The notes under the pieces: generated by a model
Seen by the model: the letters and a program-made list of their open reading frames with translations, nothing else
Told to the model about the DNA's origin: nothing
Database searches by the model: none
DNA from: Pectobacterium aroidearum
Lineage (GTDB): Bacteria; Pseudomonadota; Gammaproteobacteria; Enterobacterales; Enterobacteriaceae
Assembly (NCBI RefSeq): GCF_015689195.1
Contig: NZ_CP065044.1
Span: forward strand, 2,356,001-2,420,000
Length of the DNA stretch: 64,000 nt
Reading direction: 5' to 3'
Made by a program: the position numbers and the translations under genes
In this document: positions 55,451-64,000 of the stretch, piece after piece
Layout of the letters: every line of letters begins with the position of its first letter
Numbering within the stretch: the stretch's first letter is position 1

Positions 55451-56083
55451 ATGAAAAAGACATCTTTGTTATTGTTGGCAGCGGCGTTTATGCCTGCGTT
55501 GGCACAGGCTCATCAAGCGGGTGATTTTATTGTTCGGGCAGGCTCAGCAACGGTGCGTCCTGCTGAAAGTTCGGACAACGTGCTGGGGTTGGGGGAGTTT
55601 CAGGTTAGCAACAATACTCAGTTGGGCCTGACTTTCAGCTACATGGTGACGGACAATATTGGGGTTGAATTGCTCGCGGCCACCCCATTCAAACACAAAG
55701 TCGGAACACCCGGTACGGGCACGATTGCAGAAGTGAAGCACCTGCCGCCTTCACTAGTCGCGCAGTACTATTTTGGTGATGCTCAAGATAAATTACGTCC
55801 TTATTTGGGCGTTGGTCTGAATTACACGATGTTCTTCGATGAGAAATTTAATGACAAGGGGACAGGTGCGGGCCTGAGCGATCTAAGCCTGAAAAATTCC
55901 TGGGGCGTTGCTGCACAAGCTGGGCTGGATTACAACCTGGACAAGAATTGGCTAGTAAACATGTCCGTATGGTGGATGGATATTGATACCGATGTGAAAT
56001 TTAAAGCCGGTAACGCTCAGCAAAGTATCCATACTAAGCTTGATCCATGGGCCTTTATGTTTGGTGTAGGCTACCGCTTCTGA
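55451..56083 (+). CDS. ompW: Outer-membrane protein OmpW
   Basis: A 210-residue precursor (E. coli 212) with signal peptide MKKTSLLLLAAAFMPALAQA|H. The 8-stranded barrel carries AGDFIVRAGSATVRP, LGLTFSYMVTDNIGVELLAATPFKH, PPSLVAQYYFGDAQDKLRPYLGVGLNY and a C-terminal F (GYRF). It is a small hydrophobic-channel porin responsive to oxygen and stress. The ATG at 55451 has GGAG 6 nt upstream. Terminator at 56101. Confidence 0.96.
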   Translation: MKKTSLLLLAAAFMPALAQAHQAGDFIVRAGSATVRPAESSDNVLGLGEFQVSNNTQLGLTFSYMVTDNIGVELLAATPFKHKVGTPGTGTIAEVKHLPPSLVAQYYFGDAQDKLRPYLGVGLNYTMFFDEKFNDKGTGAGLSDLSLKNSWGVAAQAGLDYNLDKNWLVNMSVWWMDIDTDVKFKAGNAQQSIHTKLDPWAFMFGVGYRF

Positions 56084-56100
56084 TGGTTAATTTGATGTAA

Positions 56101-56134
56101 AAAACGGCGACGTAAATAACGTCGCCGTTTTTAT
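56101..56134 (+). terminator. ompW terminator
   Basis: A 13-bp stem AAAACGGCGACGT / ACGTCGCCGTTTT with a 5-nt loop followed by T's. Confidence 0.92.
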
Positions 56135-56205
56135 AGACAGGAAATAACAAACCAATAAAGAGAACGCTATTTTTATTACAGCAATTATCTAGATGGCGTT
56201 AGCCA

Positions 56206-56934
56206 TTAGAAACTGTATTGTACACCTACACGGTAGCGAGTTTGACGCTCGTCAGTGATTGTGCTGCCTTTGACGTTACCGATTTGAGCGTAAGGCGTCC
56301 AGTTTTTGTCAAATTTATAAGCCAGTTTAATATCGTGGCTCATTTCATAATTTTCACTATCCGCTAAATACCAAGTAGCGCCTGCTTTGTTGTTTTTGTT
56401 GTATTCAAATTCGTATTCAACCACAAAGTTCGCAGGCAGTTTATAGCCCAGCGTACTGGTGATGGTATAGCCAGTGATATCGGTAGGATTTGTCACGCTT
56501 GACTTGCCAATGTCACCGCTGACGCGCAGGTAGGACGCACGATAGCGCAGGCCATAGTACAGCGAATCGGTGATATTCGCGGTGCCTTTAATGTAAGGAC
56601 GATAGTTATTGCTCGTGGAATTGGAAACCAAATTCAGGCCGCCTTCCAGACCAAAGGTTTTATTGAATTTGTACAGGTAGCTTGCGGTCACTTCGGTGCC
56701 GTTGCTGACCGTTTCGTTAAATGGTTTGTTTGGTGTCTTATCAGCGCTAGACTGCGCCCATTTGGCTTCCATTGACAGACCAAAACCGTTGTCAAAACGG
56801 TTAGATATCAGTAAACGATCCTGATGGTTTGCGCTTACTGTATCCTTCATTTCATGACGATAGTCAATCGTAACAGCCATGGAGCTTAAGCTGATTAAGG
56901 AAGTTACCATCATCGTCAATATTTTAGCTTTCAT
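56206..56934 (-). CDS. kdgM: KdgM-family oligogalacturonate-specific porin
   Basis: A 242-residue precursor with a signal peptide (KAKILTMMVTSLISLSSMA|V). The mature protein begins VTIDYRHEMKDTVSANHQDRLLISNRFDNGFGLSMEAKWAQSSADKTPNKPFNE, practically the Dickeya/Erwinia KdgM N-terminus, and ends DERQTRYRVGVQYSF. KdgM-type porins are 12-stranded outer-membrane channels for pectin-derived oligogalacturonates. This identifies the organism as a pectin degrader. The start is ATG 56934. It stands alone between ompW and trpA, where E. coli has yciGFE. A weak KdgR-like sequence lies at 57257-57270. Confidence 0.92.
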   Translation of the reverse strand: MKAKILTMMVTSLISLSSMAVTIDYRHEMKDTVSANHQDRLLISNRFDNGFGLSMEAKWAQSSADKTPNKPFNETVSNGTEVTASYLYKFNKTFGLEGGLNLVSNSTSNNYRPYIKGTANITDSLYYGLRYRASYLRVSGDIGKSSVTNPTDITGYTITSTLGYKLPANFVVEYEFEYNKNNKAGATWYLADSENYEMSHDIKLAYKFDKNWTPYAQIGNVKGSTITDERQTRYRVGVQYSF

Positions 56935-57318
56935 TTTATTATCCCAAGTCAAAGAGAATTATTATTTAAAAACGCGCTGCCACTTTTGTTCAGCGGTTCC
57001 ATTCTATTTATTATTTCTTACAGTAATGTGAACGAGATCGTTAAAAAGAGAAAATTAAAAACGATCTCAATTCTGTGATTTTCTTCGTATTTTATTGGCG
57101 GGATTTATGCAGTTTAAAAAGGAATGGCTAATTAATTTTTTCTTTAATGTGAAATTAAATAATTATTTCAATTTGAAAACATTTCTTACAATTATAATGG
57201 GTTGGACATTAAATAATAATTGCAGATATTTCAGGTTAATTAAATAAGAAATAAATTGAAACATTATTCGACGCGCGATACGGCTTGCGTTAAGCACAAA
57301 TCGCGCGCCTGAAAAGTG
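56935..57318. other. kdgM upstream region
   Basis: About 384 bp, very AT-rich, with no gene. It must carry the kdgM promoter. KdgM promoters in Dickeya are long and multi-regulated (KdgR, ExuR, CRP), consistent with this size. The trpA gene ends at its right edge with no obvious terminator. Confidence 0.55.
57257..57270. promoter_or_regulatory. Weak KdgR-like box
   Basis: TGAAACATTATTCG has most of the KdgR palindrome TGAAACANTGTTTCA but deviates in the right arm. It is over 300 bp from the porin start. Treated as tentative. Confidence 0.25.
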
Positions 57319-58125
57319 TTATGAGCGCGTAGCGGCTTTCATTTCACTCACAAAGGTGTGTAACTCTGACAGCATAACGTCAGGCTGGTTCAGATTCTTT
57401 TCGATAATCCGCACGATCGCCGAGCCAGAAATGGCACCCGCAGCGCCTGATGCTAACGTTTCCCGCACCTGAGTAGGATCGGAAATACCAAATCCTTGCA
57501 GCGGAGGGGCAGCATGGTACTCGTTCAGTTTGGCTACCAAATGATTCAGCGGCAGTTGGGCGCGCTTTTCTGCCCCGGTTACGCCCGCACGCGACACTAA
57601 ATAGGTATAACCGCGGCCATAGGAAGCGATCTCGCGCAGCAGTTCATCGTCAGCATTGGGTGGACAGATAAAAATAGGAGCAATGCCATGCCGCAGCGCA
57701 GCCGTACGGAAAGGCGCTGACTCCGCCACTGGAACATCTGCCACTAACACCGAATCAACGCCAACCTGCGCGCAGCGTTGATAAAACTCATCAATGCCGT
57801 TGCTGAAGACCAGATTGGCATACATCAGCAGGCCAATCGGGATGTCCGGATATTTCTGACGAATGGTTGCCAGCATTTCGAAGCACTGGCCGGGGTTAAC
57901 GCCGGCAGCAAAGGCGCGCAGGTTGGCATCCTGAATGGTTGGGCCATCTGCCAGTGGGTCAGAGAAGGGCACGCCTAACTCCAACGCATCGGCACCGGCG
58001 GCAATCAGCGTGTCGATAATTTTCAGAGACTGCTCGGGGGAGGGATCGCCCAGTGTGACAAAGGGAACGAACGCGCCTTCCTTTTTCTCTGACAGGCGAT
58101 TAAACAGCTGTTGATAACGTTCCAT
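57319..58125 (-). CDS. trpA: Tryptophan synthase alpha subunit
   Basis: A 268-residue TIM-barrel enzyme, same length as E. coli TrpA. Catalytic Glu is in [18 protein letters not shown] together with Asp; [10 protein letters not shown] and GAISGSAIV bind the phosphate. It cleaves indole-3-glycerol phosphate and passes indole to TrpB through a tunnel. Its start overlaps the trpB stop by one base (TAATG). Last gene of the operon. Confidence 0.97.
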   Translation of the reverse strand: MERYQQLFNRLSEKKEGAFVPFVTLGDPSPEQSLKIIDTLIAAGADALELGVPFSDPLADGPTIQDANLRAFAAGVNPGQCFEMLATIRQKYPDIPIGLLMYANLVFSNGIDEFYQRCAQVGVDSVLVADVPVAESAPFRTAALRHGIAPIFICPPNADDELLREIASYGRGYTYLVSRAGVTGAEKRAQLPLNHLVAKLNEYHAAPPLQGFGISDPTQVRETLASGAAGAISGSAIVRIIEKNLNQPDVMLSELHTFVSEMKAATRS

Positions 58126-59315
58126 TAGATTTCTCCCCGATCTTTCAAAATATCATGCACGGTAAAGATGTCTTTATCACCCCGGCCGGACAGGTTGACC
58201 ACCAGCAGTTGCTCTTTCTCCGGTTCCGCTTTAATCATCTTCAGGGCGTGTGCCAGCGCGTGAGAGGATTCCAGCGCGGGGATAATGCCTTCACTGCGGC
58301 AGAGCGTTTTGAATGCATCCAGCGCTTCGTCATCGGTAATCGAGACATAGTCAGCGCGGCCGATGCTGTTCAGGTAGGCGTGTTGCGGGCCGACGGACGG
58401 GAAATCCAGACCGGCGGAAATAGAGTAGGACTCTTCAATTTGTCCGTCGGAGGTTTGCATCATGGGGGACTTCATACCGAAATAGATACCGAGGCGACCG
58501 TGTTTTAACGGTGCACCGTGCTGCCCGGATTCAATGCCCAAGCCGCCAGGTTCAATGCCGATCAGACGGACACTGGTATCGTCGATGAAATCAGCAAACA
58601 TCCCAATCGCGTTAGAGCCACCGCCGACGCAGGCCAATACCGCATCCGGCAAGCGACCTTCTTTTTCCAGAATCTGGGCTTTCGTCTCTTCACCAATCAT
58701 GCGTTGAAATTCGCGCACGATAGTCGGGTAAGGATGCGGGCCTGCCGCTGTTCCCAGCAGATAGTGTGCGGTTTCATAGCTGCCAGACCAGTCACGTAGC
58801 GCTTCGTTACAGGCATCTTTCAGCGTGGAGGAACCGCTGTGAACCGGAATCACTTCTGCACCCATCAGACGCATACGGAAGACGTTCGGCGACTGGCGCT
58901 CAACATCTTTTGCTCCCATATAAACGCGGCATTTCAGGCCGAGAAGGGCGCAAGCCAGCGCTGTCGCGACACCGTGTTGGCCTGCACCGGTTTCAGCGAT
59001 GATTTCGCTTTTACCCATGCGCTTGGCCAGCAGAGCCTGCCCGAGCACCTGATTGGTTTTGTGCGCGCCACCGTGCAGCAGGTCTTCGCGTTTCAGGTAC
59101 AGCTTGGTTTTCGTCCCTGCGGTCAGGTTTTGACACAGGGTTAACGCCGTTGGACGACCCGCATAGTTTTTCAGCAGATCGGTAAATTCAGCCTGAAATT
59201 CAGGATCTTTTTGTGCATTGACGAAAGCCTCTTCCAACTGGCGTAATGCCGGCATGAGGATCTGCGGAACAAATTGTCCGCCGAATTCACCGAAGTAAGG
59301 GTTGAGTAATGTCAT
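58125..59315 (-). CDS. trpB: Tryptophan synthase beta subunit
   Basis: A 396-residue PLP enzyme (E. coli 397). It begins [20 protein letters not shown]. The PLP lysine is in [13 protein letters not shown] (Lys about 87), with [10 protein letters not shown] and the phosphate-binding [12 protein letters not shown]. It joins indole and serine to tryptophan. The start at 59315 has GGGA upstream; the frame opens 19 codons earlier inside trpC. It overlaps trpA by one base. Confidence 0.97.
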   Translation of the reverse strand: MTLLNPYFGEFGGQFVPQILMPALRQLEEAFVNAQKDPEFQAEFTDLLKNYAGRPTALTLCQNLTAGTKTKLYLKREDLLHGGAHKTNQVLGQALLAKRMGKSEIIAETGAGQHGVATALACALLGLKCRVYMGAKDVERQSPNVFRMRLMGAEVIPVHSGSSTLKDACNEALRDWSGSYETAHYLLGTAAGPHPYPTIVREFQRMIGEETKAQILEKEGRLPDAVLACVGGGSNAIGMFADFIDDTSVRLIGIEPGGLGIESGQHGAPLKHGRLGIYFGMKSPMMQTSDGQIEESYSISAGLDFPSVGPQHAYLNSIGRADYVSITDDEALDAFKTLCRSEGIIPALESSHALAHALKMIKAEPEKEQLLVVNLSGRGDKDIFTVHDILKDRGEI

Positions 59316-59331
59316 AATTTTCCCGTCTGTT

Positions 59332-60699
59332 TTAGCGCTGCGGCTGACGTAATGTCGCAAAAACCGCAGCAATTTTATGTGAGTCTTTTTTTCCCGGTTC
59401 GCTTTCTACCCCGGAATTGAAATCCAGTCCTGCGCAACCTTGCTGTGCTGCCAGCGCGCAGTTATCGCTATTTAGGCCGCCGGCTAACACCACGTTATCC
59501 AATGATTGATTCGCCAACAGCGACCAGTTGAAGGTTTTCCCGCTGCCGCCCTGACCGTTGTCAAACACGTAGCGATCGACGTGGGTGAGATTACGCGCTG
59601 GCAGGGTGTCCGCGATGCTCAACGCTTTCCAAATCTGGCAAGCCGCAGGGAGTTGCTGGCGTAGCTTGTCGATCGTCTGTTGATCTTCATCGCCGTGTAG
59701 CTGAACGGCCGCTAGCCCCAACTGCGTCGTGATAGCAACGATGTGTTCGACAGGCGCATTACGGAAAACGCCGACATAGCGCAGTGGAGCGCCTGTCATC
59801 ACGTCGGCGGCGTGTTTAGCGTCAACATAGCGTGGTGAACTGGCGACGAAGATTAATCCGCCGTAGAGCGCACCGGCTTGATAAGCCGCTTGAGCATCCT
59901 CGGCACGCGTCAGGCCGCAGACCTTGTTTTCTCCCAGAATAACGCGGCGTACTGCGCCGTTCAGATCGGGTTCTGACATCAGCGAACTGCCGATCAAGAA
60001 CCCCTGGGCAAAGGCGCTGAGTTCACGAATCTGGGCATGTCGGTTGATGCCGGACTCGCTGATCACTGTGACACCCTCGGGCAGCCGTGGTGCGAGCGTC
60101 CGGGTGCGGTTAAGATCAATGGAGAGATCGCGCAGGTCGCGGTTGTTGATTCCGACAACGCGTGCTTCCAACTGAATGGCCCGCTCTAGCTCTTCTTCAT
60201 TACTGACTTCCGTCAGGACACCTAGCTTCAGACTGTGTGCCACGTCGGCCAGTTGCAGGTATTGCTCGTCGTCCAGCACGGATAGCATCAGCAGAATGGC
60301 ATCGGCCTGATAGTAGCGGGCCAGATAGATCTGGTAAGGCGAAATAATAAAGTCTTTGCACAATACCGGCTGATGTACTGCCGCACTCACCTGCGGCAGA
60401 AAGGCGAAGTCACCCTGAAAATATTTCTCGTCGGTTAAAACGGAAATCGCGGACGCGTAATCTTTATAGACCTGGGCAATCGCTACCGGGTCGAAATCGT
60501 CGCGAATCAATCCTTTCGACGGCGAGGCCTTTTTGCATTCCAGAATAAAAGCGGGCTTATCCTGTTTCAGCGCCTGATAAAAGTCGCGCTGGCTGGGAAC
60601 AATTTCATGCTGAAAAAAGTCCAGCGGCTGTGCTTTCTCTCTCTCCGCAACCCAAAGCGCCTTATCGCGCACAATTTTATGTAATACGGTTTCCTGCAT
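59332..60699 (-). CDS. trpC: Bifunctional indole-3-glycerol phosphate synthase / PRA isomerase
   Basis: A 455-residue fusion (E. coli 453). The N-terminal IGPS barrel (1 to about 255) has [37 protein letters not shown] and [12 protein letters not shown]. The C-terminal PRAI barrel (about 256-455) contains [16 protein letters not shown] and LAGGLNSDN and a catalytic Asp in [10 protein letters not shown]. It performs the two steps from phosphoribosyl anthranilate to indole-3-glycerol phosphate. ATG 60699 has AAGGGA upstream. It lies 7 nt after trpD. Confidence 0.97.
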   Translation of the reverse strand: MQETVLHKIVRDKALWVAEREKAQPLDFFQHEIVPSQRDFYQALKQDKPAFILECKKASPSKGLIRDDFDPVAIAQVYKDYASAISVLTDEKYFQGDFAFLPQVSAAVHQPVLCKDFIISPYQIYLARYYQADAILLMLSVLDDEQYLQLADVAHSLKLGVLTEVSNEEELERAIQLEARVVGINNRDLRDLSIDLNRTRTLAPRLPEGVTVISESGINRHAQIRELSAFAQGFLIGSSLMSEPDLNGAVRRVILGENKVCGLTRAEDAQAAYQAGALYGGLIFVASSPRYVDAKHAADVMTGAPLRYVGVFRNAPVEHIVAITTQLGLAAVQLHGDEDQQTIDKLRQQLPAACQIWKALSIADTLPARNLTHVDRYVFDNGQGGSGKTFNWSLLANQSLDNVVLAGGLNSDNCALAAQQGCAGLDFNSGVESEPGKKDSHKIAAVFATLRQPQR

Positions 60700-60706
60700 G
60701 ATTCCC

Positions 60707-61774
60707 TTACCCTCTCGCGGACAGTGCGATAACGCGCTGATAAGCCTGTCCACTATGAATGACTTCAAGCGCCTGTTGCGCATTCTGGCGCAAATTTTCT
60801 TGTCCGAATAATCTCAGGAGCAGCGCAACATTGGCGGCAACCGCAGCAGCGTGCGCGCGTTCACCTTTACCTTGTAGTAGTGACGCGAGAATGTCACGGT
60901 TTTCTTCTGGCGTACCGCCTTGTAATGCCGACAGCGAATACGTATCCAGTCCGAAATCGCGGTGCGTCAGTTCGTAGGTTTCGATCTCGCCATTGTTTAA
61001 TTCAGCCACCTGTGTCGGCGCATGAATGGCGACTTCATCCATCCCGCCGCCATGCACAACGGCGGCACGCTGGTAGCCCAGCACCTTCAATGTTTCGGCG
61101 ATAGGCCGAACCAGTTCAGGGCTATACACGCCAATCAGCGCCAGCGGCGGACGAGCGGGGTTAACCAGTGGCCCCAGCACGTTGAAGACGGTGCGGGTTT
61201 TGAGCTGCTGGCGCACTGGCATAGCATGGCGGAAACCCAGATGATATTGCGGGGCAAACAGGAAACACACGCCCAAATCGTCCAGCGCCTGACGTGAATC
61301 CTGCGCGCTCATGTCCAGCTTAATACCGAAAGCAGAAAGCAAATCGGATGAACCGGAACGGCTGGAGACGCTGCGGTTGCCGTGCTTGGCGATTTTCAGG
61401 CCGCAACTGGCAGCCACGAAGGCACTGGCGGTTGAAATGTTGATGCTGTTCGTACCGTCACCGCCGGTGCCGACGATATCGGCAAATAAATAGTCAGGGC
61501 GAGGGAACGGCTGTGCATCGGCCAGCAATGCGGTGGCGGCACCGGCGATTTCATCGGGATGCTCGCCGCGCACCTTCATGCTAATCAGCGCCGCTGCCAG
61601 TTGGCTGGCTTCCAGTTCGCCGCGAATAATGGCACCAAACAGCGCCTGACTTTCCTGACGGCTGATGCTTTCTGCACGGTATAATTTTTCCAGTATATTT
61701 TGCATGGTGACGACATCCTGAGCAGTAGACGGTTCCCGGGTCTTAGAAGATGGTTGCGTAGAAGACAGTTGCAT
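60707..61774 (-). CDS. trpD: Anthranilate phosphoribosyltransferase (unfused)
   Basis: A 355-residue enzyme from ATG 61774, or 332 residues from the internal ATG 61705. The conserved phosphoribosyl-binding blocks are [37 protein letters not shown] and [19 protein letters not shown]. Like Serratia and Yersinia, and unlike E. coli, trpD is not fused to trpG. The first start has GAGGGA 7 nt upstream and lies 14 nt after trpG, so it is preferred. It adds a Ser/Thr-rich 23-residue extension that family members usually lack. It transfers ribose-5-phosphate from PRPP to anthranilate. Confidence 0.93.
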   Translation of the reverse strand: MQLSSTQPSSKTREPSTAQDVVTMQNILEKLYRAESISRQESQALFGAIIRGELEASQLAAALISMKVRGEHPDEIAGAATALLADAQPFPRPDYLFADIVGTGGDGTNSINISTASAFVAASCGLKIAKHGNRSVSSRSGSSDLLSAFGIKLDMSAQDSRQALDDLGVCFLFAPQYHLGFRHAMPVRQQLKTRTVFNVLGPLVNPARPPLALIGVYSPELVRPIAETLKVLGYQRAAVVHGGGMDEVAIHAPTQVAELNNGEIETYELTHRDFGLDTYSLSALQGGTPEENRDILASLLQGKGERAHAAAVAANVALLLRLFGQENLRQNAQQALEVIHSGQAYQRVIALSARG

Positions 61775-61788
61775 AATCGTATCCCTCG

Positions 61789-62367
61789 TTAAGCCAGCGC
61801 CCAGTCCAGCGTTTGTTCCAGCAGTCGAGCGCCGTGCGTGGTCAGGATCGACTCCGGGTGGAATTGGAAACCGCAGACGCGATCGGCGTCGTTACGCACG
61901 GCCATCACCATCGTGTTGAAGTGTGCGTTGACGGTCAGCGTAGAAGGAATACTGCTGCCGACCAGCGAGTGGTAGCGGGCGACCGGTAGCGGATGCGGCA
62001 GACCGCTAAACATGCCGCTGGCATCGTGGTCGATGGCAGATGCTTTGCCGTGCAGGATTTCGCCTGCCTGACCGACATGGCCGCCGTAGGCTTCCACAAT
62101 GGCCTGATGGCCGAGGCAAATGCCGATAATCGGCAACTGACCGCGCAGACGTTGCAGTAGTTCCGGCATACAGCCCGCTTCGGCTGGCGTACCGGGGCCG
62201 GGGGAGAGCATCAGAATCGGTTTTTCCATTTGCTGTAACCGCGCGATGATCACATCGGCAGGCAGATGGTTACGGTAAATCACGACCTGATGACCGCTGG
62301 CACGCAGTTGATCCACCAGGTTGTAGGTGAATGAGTCGATATTATCGAGCAGCAGGATGTCGGCCAT
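61789..62367 (-). CDS. trpG: Anthranilate synthase glutamine amidotransferase component (TrpG)
   Basis: A 192-residue class I glutamine amidotransferase. [15 protein letters not shown] starts it, LSPGPGTP forms the oxyanion region, the catalytic Cys is in [16 protein letters not shown], and His-Glu in [12 protein letters not shown]. It provides ammonia to TrpE. A stand-alone gene rather than the N-terminal part of a TrpGD fusion as in E. coli. It overlaps the trpE stop by one base (TGATG). Confidence 0.97.
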   Translation of the reverse strand: MADILLLDNIDSFTYNLVDQLRASGHQVVIYRNHLPADVIIARLQQMEKPILMLSPGPGTPAEAGCMPELLQRLRGQLPIIGICLGHQAIVEAYGGHVGQAGEILHGKASAIDHDASGMFSGLPHPLPVARYHSLVGSSIPSTLTVNAHFNTMVMAVRNDADRVCGFQFHPESILTTHGARLLEQTLDWALA

Positions 62368-63929
62368 CAGAAAATCTCCTTTGCATGGTGCGCACTGGCA
62401 ATCGCTCGCAGTACGGCCCGGGCTTTATTACGCGTTTCGTCGGCTTCAGCCTGAGGGTTGGAATCCAGAACCACGCCCGCACCCGCCTGAACGGTGGCAA
62501 TACCGTCTTCGACATAGGCGGAGCGAATCACGATGCAGGTATCCAGATCGCCGTGAGCGGTAAAATAGCCCACCGCGCCGCCGTAGCTACCGCGGCGAGT
62601 TTTCTCACTCTCGGCAATCAACTGCATTGCCCGAACTTTCGGCGCACCGCTCAGCGTGCCCATATTCATGCAGGCGCGGTAGGCGTGCAGCACATCCAGA
62701 TCTTCACGCAGCGTCCCCACCACGCGAGAGACCAAATGCATGACGAAGGAATAGCGGTCAACTTTGGTCAGATCGGCAACGTAACGGCTGCCGGGCTGAC
62801 AGATGCGCGCCAGATCGTTACGGGCTAAATCCACCAACATCAGATGTTCAGCCAGCTCTTTATGGTCGGTACGCATTTCTAACTCAATACGGCTATCGAG
62901 ATCGCGATCCAGCGAACCATCGGCGCGGCGACCACGCGGGCGGGTACCCGCAATCGGGTAAATTTCGATTTGGCGGCTGTCGGCATCGTATTTCAGTGAG
63001 CTTTCCGGCGAGGCGCCGAACAGCGTGAAGTCCTGATCCTGCATGTAAAACATGTAAGGACTCGGGTTGTTATCTTTCAGCGTTTGGTAAGCGGCCAGCG
63101 GTGAAGGACACGGCAGAGAAAAACGGCGTGACGGCACGACCTGGAAAATTTCACCGATGCGGATGGCTTCCTGCATCTGGCTGACAACCTCGCCGAAGGC
63201 TTCATCGCTCTGATTGCAGCTCAACGTCATATTCTCGATGGACTGACGCGGCAGTGCGGGAGCGGGCTGGGTAAGCTGAAACTGTAGCTGTTCCAGACGC
63301 TGTTGCAGCCGCTGCTTTTCGCTGTGGTTTGGCGTAAACAGGCTGGCTTGCAGCGCGGTCACGCGTTTTTGGTGATCGAGCACCAGCAGTGTTTCTGCCA
63401 GATAGAAGCAAAAGTCCGGGCAGCGCTGTTGTTGGCTCAGCGTGGGTAACGCTTCAAACCCGGCAACCAAATCGTAGGCAAACAGGCCACCGAGGAACAT
63501 GGCTTCACGCTCCTCTGCCGGGCTGGCAACCAGCGTCAAAATTTGACGTAAGGCATCAAAGACCGACAGCGAACGCAGACGAGCGTCTTCATCTTGCATG
63601 ACGTCTGCCAGTGGAAAAGTGAGCTCACGACCGTTCGGACGCGGTTGATTAATAATTTCCGCTGGCAGTGCGGCATCCAGAAGCGGCAGGAGGCTGGCAC
63701 CGTTCGCCGTTAATGCCTGAATGGAAACGTGCTGGCCCAGCGCAGTAATGCGTAGCGCGCTATCAACGATTAACAGGCTTTTCAGGTTTTCCTTACTGTC
63801 GATTTCAGCCGACTCTAACAGCAACGTGGCTGGTCTGGCACCGCAGAGCTGATGGAAGATGGCGCTGGGGTCGTTACGGTAAACGGCCTCGGTACGCAGC
63901 AGTTCCAGTTTAGGTTGTGTTGTTTGCAT
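62367..63929 (-). CDS. trpE: Anthranilate synthase component I
   Basis: A 520-residue chorismate-utilising enzyme, same length as E. coli TrpE. The Trp feedback site [18 protein letters not shown] is in the N-terminus. The catalytic C-terminal domain has [66 protein letters not shown] and [10 protein letters not shown]. It makes anthranilate from chorismate using ammonia from TrpG. First gene of trpEGDC(F)BA, preceded by the attenuator at 63964. Confidence 0.98.
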   Translation of the reverse strand: MQTTQPKLELLRTEAVYRNDPSAIFHQLCGARPATLLLESAEIDSKENLKSLLIVDSALRITALGQHVSIQALTANGASLLPLLDAALPAEIINQPRPNGRELTFPLADVMQDEDARLRSLSVFDALRQILTLVASPAEEREAMFLGGLFAYDLVAGFEALPTLSQQQRCPDFCFYLAETLLVLDHQKRVTALQASLFTPNHSEKQRLQQRLEQLQFQLTQPAPALPRQSIENMTLSCNQSDEAFGEVVSQMQEAIRIGEIFQVVPSRRFSLPCPSPLAAYQTLKDNNPSPYMFYMQDQDFTLFGASPESSLKYDADSRQIEIYPIAGTRPRGRRADGSLDRDLDSRIELEMRTDHKELAEHLMLVDLARNDLARICQPGSRYVADLTKVDRYSFVMHLVSRVVGTLREDLDVLHAYRACMNMGTLSGAPKVRAMQLIAESEKTRRGSYGGAVGYFTAHGDLDTCIVIRSAYVEDGIATVQAGAGVVLDSNPQAEADETRNKARAVLRAIASAHHAKEIF

Positions 63930-63963
63930 TCTTGCTACCCGTTTAATGTTGTGCCCATCAAAT

Positions 63964-63988
63964 AAAAAGCCCGCTTAGTTAAGCGGGC
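63964..63988 (-). terminator. trp operon attenuator (terminator)
   Basis: On the minus strand an 8-bp GC stem GCCCGCTT / AAGCGGGC with a 4-nt loop is followed by TTTTTATTT, 35 nt before trpE. The leader peptide gene trpL and the competing antiterminator arm lie outside the window to the right. Confidence 0.88.
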
Positions 63989-64000
63989 CTGGGAATATCT

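Overview
The window looks like a chromosomal segment of a soft-rot enterobacterium, most likely Pectobacterium. Nearly every core protein is recognisable as an Enterobacterales orthologue (FadR, SpoVR/YcgB, YeaGH, GapA, SppA, TopB, GalU, H-NS, AdhE, Opp, TonB, Trp). A KdgM-family oligogalacturonate porin sits beside trpA, trpG and trpD are separate genes, and ERIC elements are present. Comparisons with E. coli gene order and sequence are from memory; no database search was run.

Layout. (1) 1-8.7 kb: 3' end of fadR, convergent spoVR, then a seven-gene leftward operon (PFK-like kinase, ascorbate-family PTS EIIB and EIIC, a 92-aa unknown, EIIA, a P-loop kinase, a LacD/YihT-like aldolase) lying between spoVR and dadA. 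(2) 8.8-27.5 kb: an MFS efflux protein, a hemerythrin, then yeaH-yeaG-mipA-yeaE-yeaD-gapA-msrB-yeaC-pncA-ansA-sppA-ydjA-topB-ynjH-xthA in E. coli order but without selD. (3) 27.7-29.3 kb: a tandem glycine riboswitch in front of a TRIC/UPF0126 membrane protein, and a tRNA-Tyr followed by 173-bp repeats that carry its 3' end. (4) 29.3-47 kb: purU, ychJ, rssA, rssB, galU, hns, tdk, adhE and two oppA genes followed by oppBCDF. (5) 47-57 kb: yciU, clsA, the tiny yciY, a chemoreceptor where E. coli has kch, yciI, tonB, yciA, yciB, yciC, a YkgJ-type cysteine-cluster gene, ompW and a kdgM-type porin. (6) 57.3-64 kb: trpEGDC(F)BA read leftward from the trp attenuator at the right edge.

How the genes work together. 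The 2.1-7.0 kb operon encodes import and phosphorylation of an unidentified sugar, a second phosphorylation and aldol cleavage, so it can be read as a self-contained tagatose-type route. SpoVR, YeaG and YeaH are thought to act together in starvation physiology. They lie within 14 kb of each other here, and yeaGH has a clear sigma-54 promoter. rssA-rssB, oppABCDF and trp are classical operons.

The most unusual sequence-level observation is a multi-hairpin module with differing stems but conserved joints. It recurs inside two ERIC elements and in every tRNA-Tyr-linked repeat unit.
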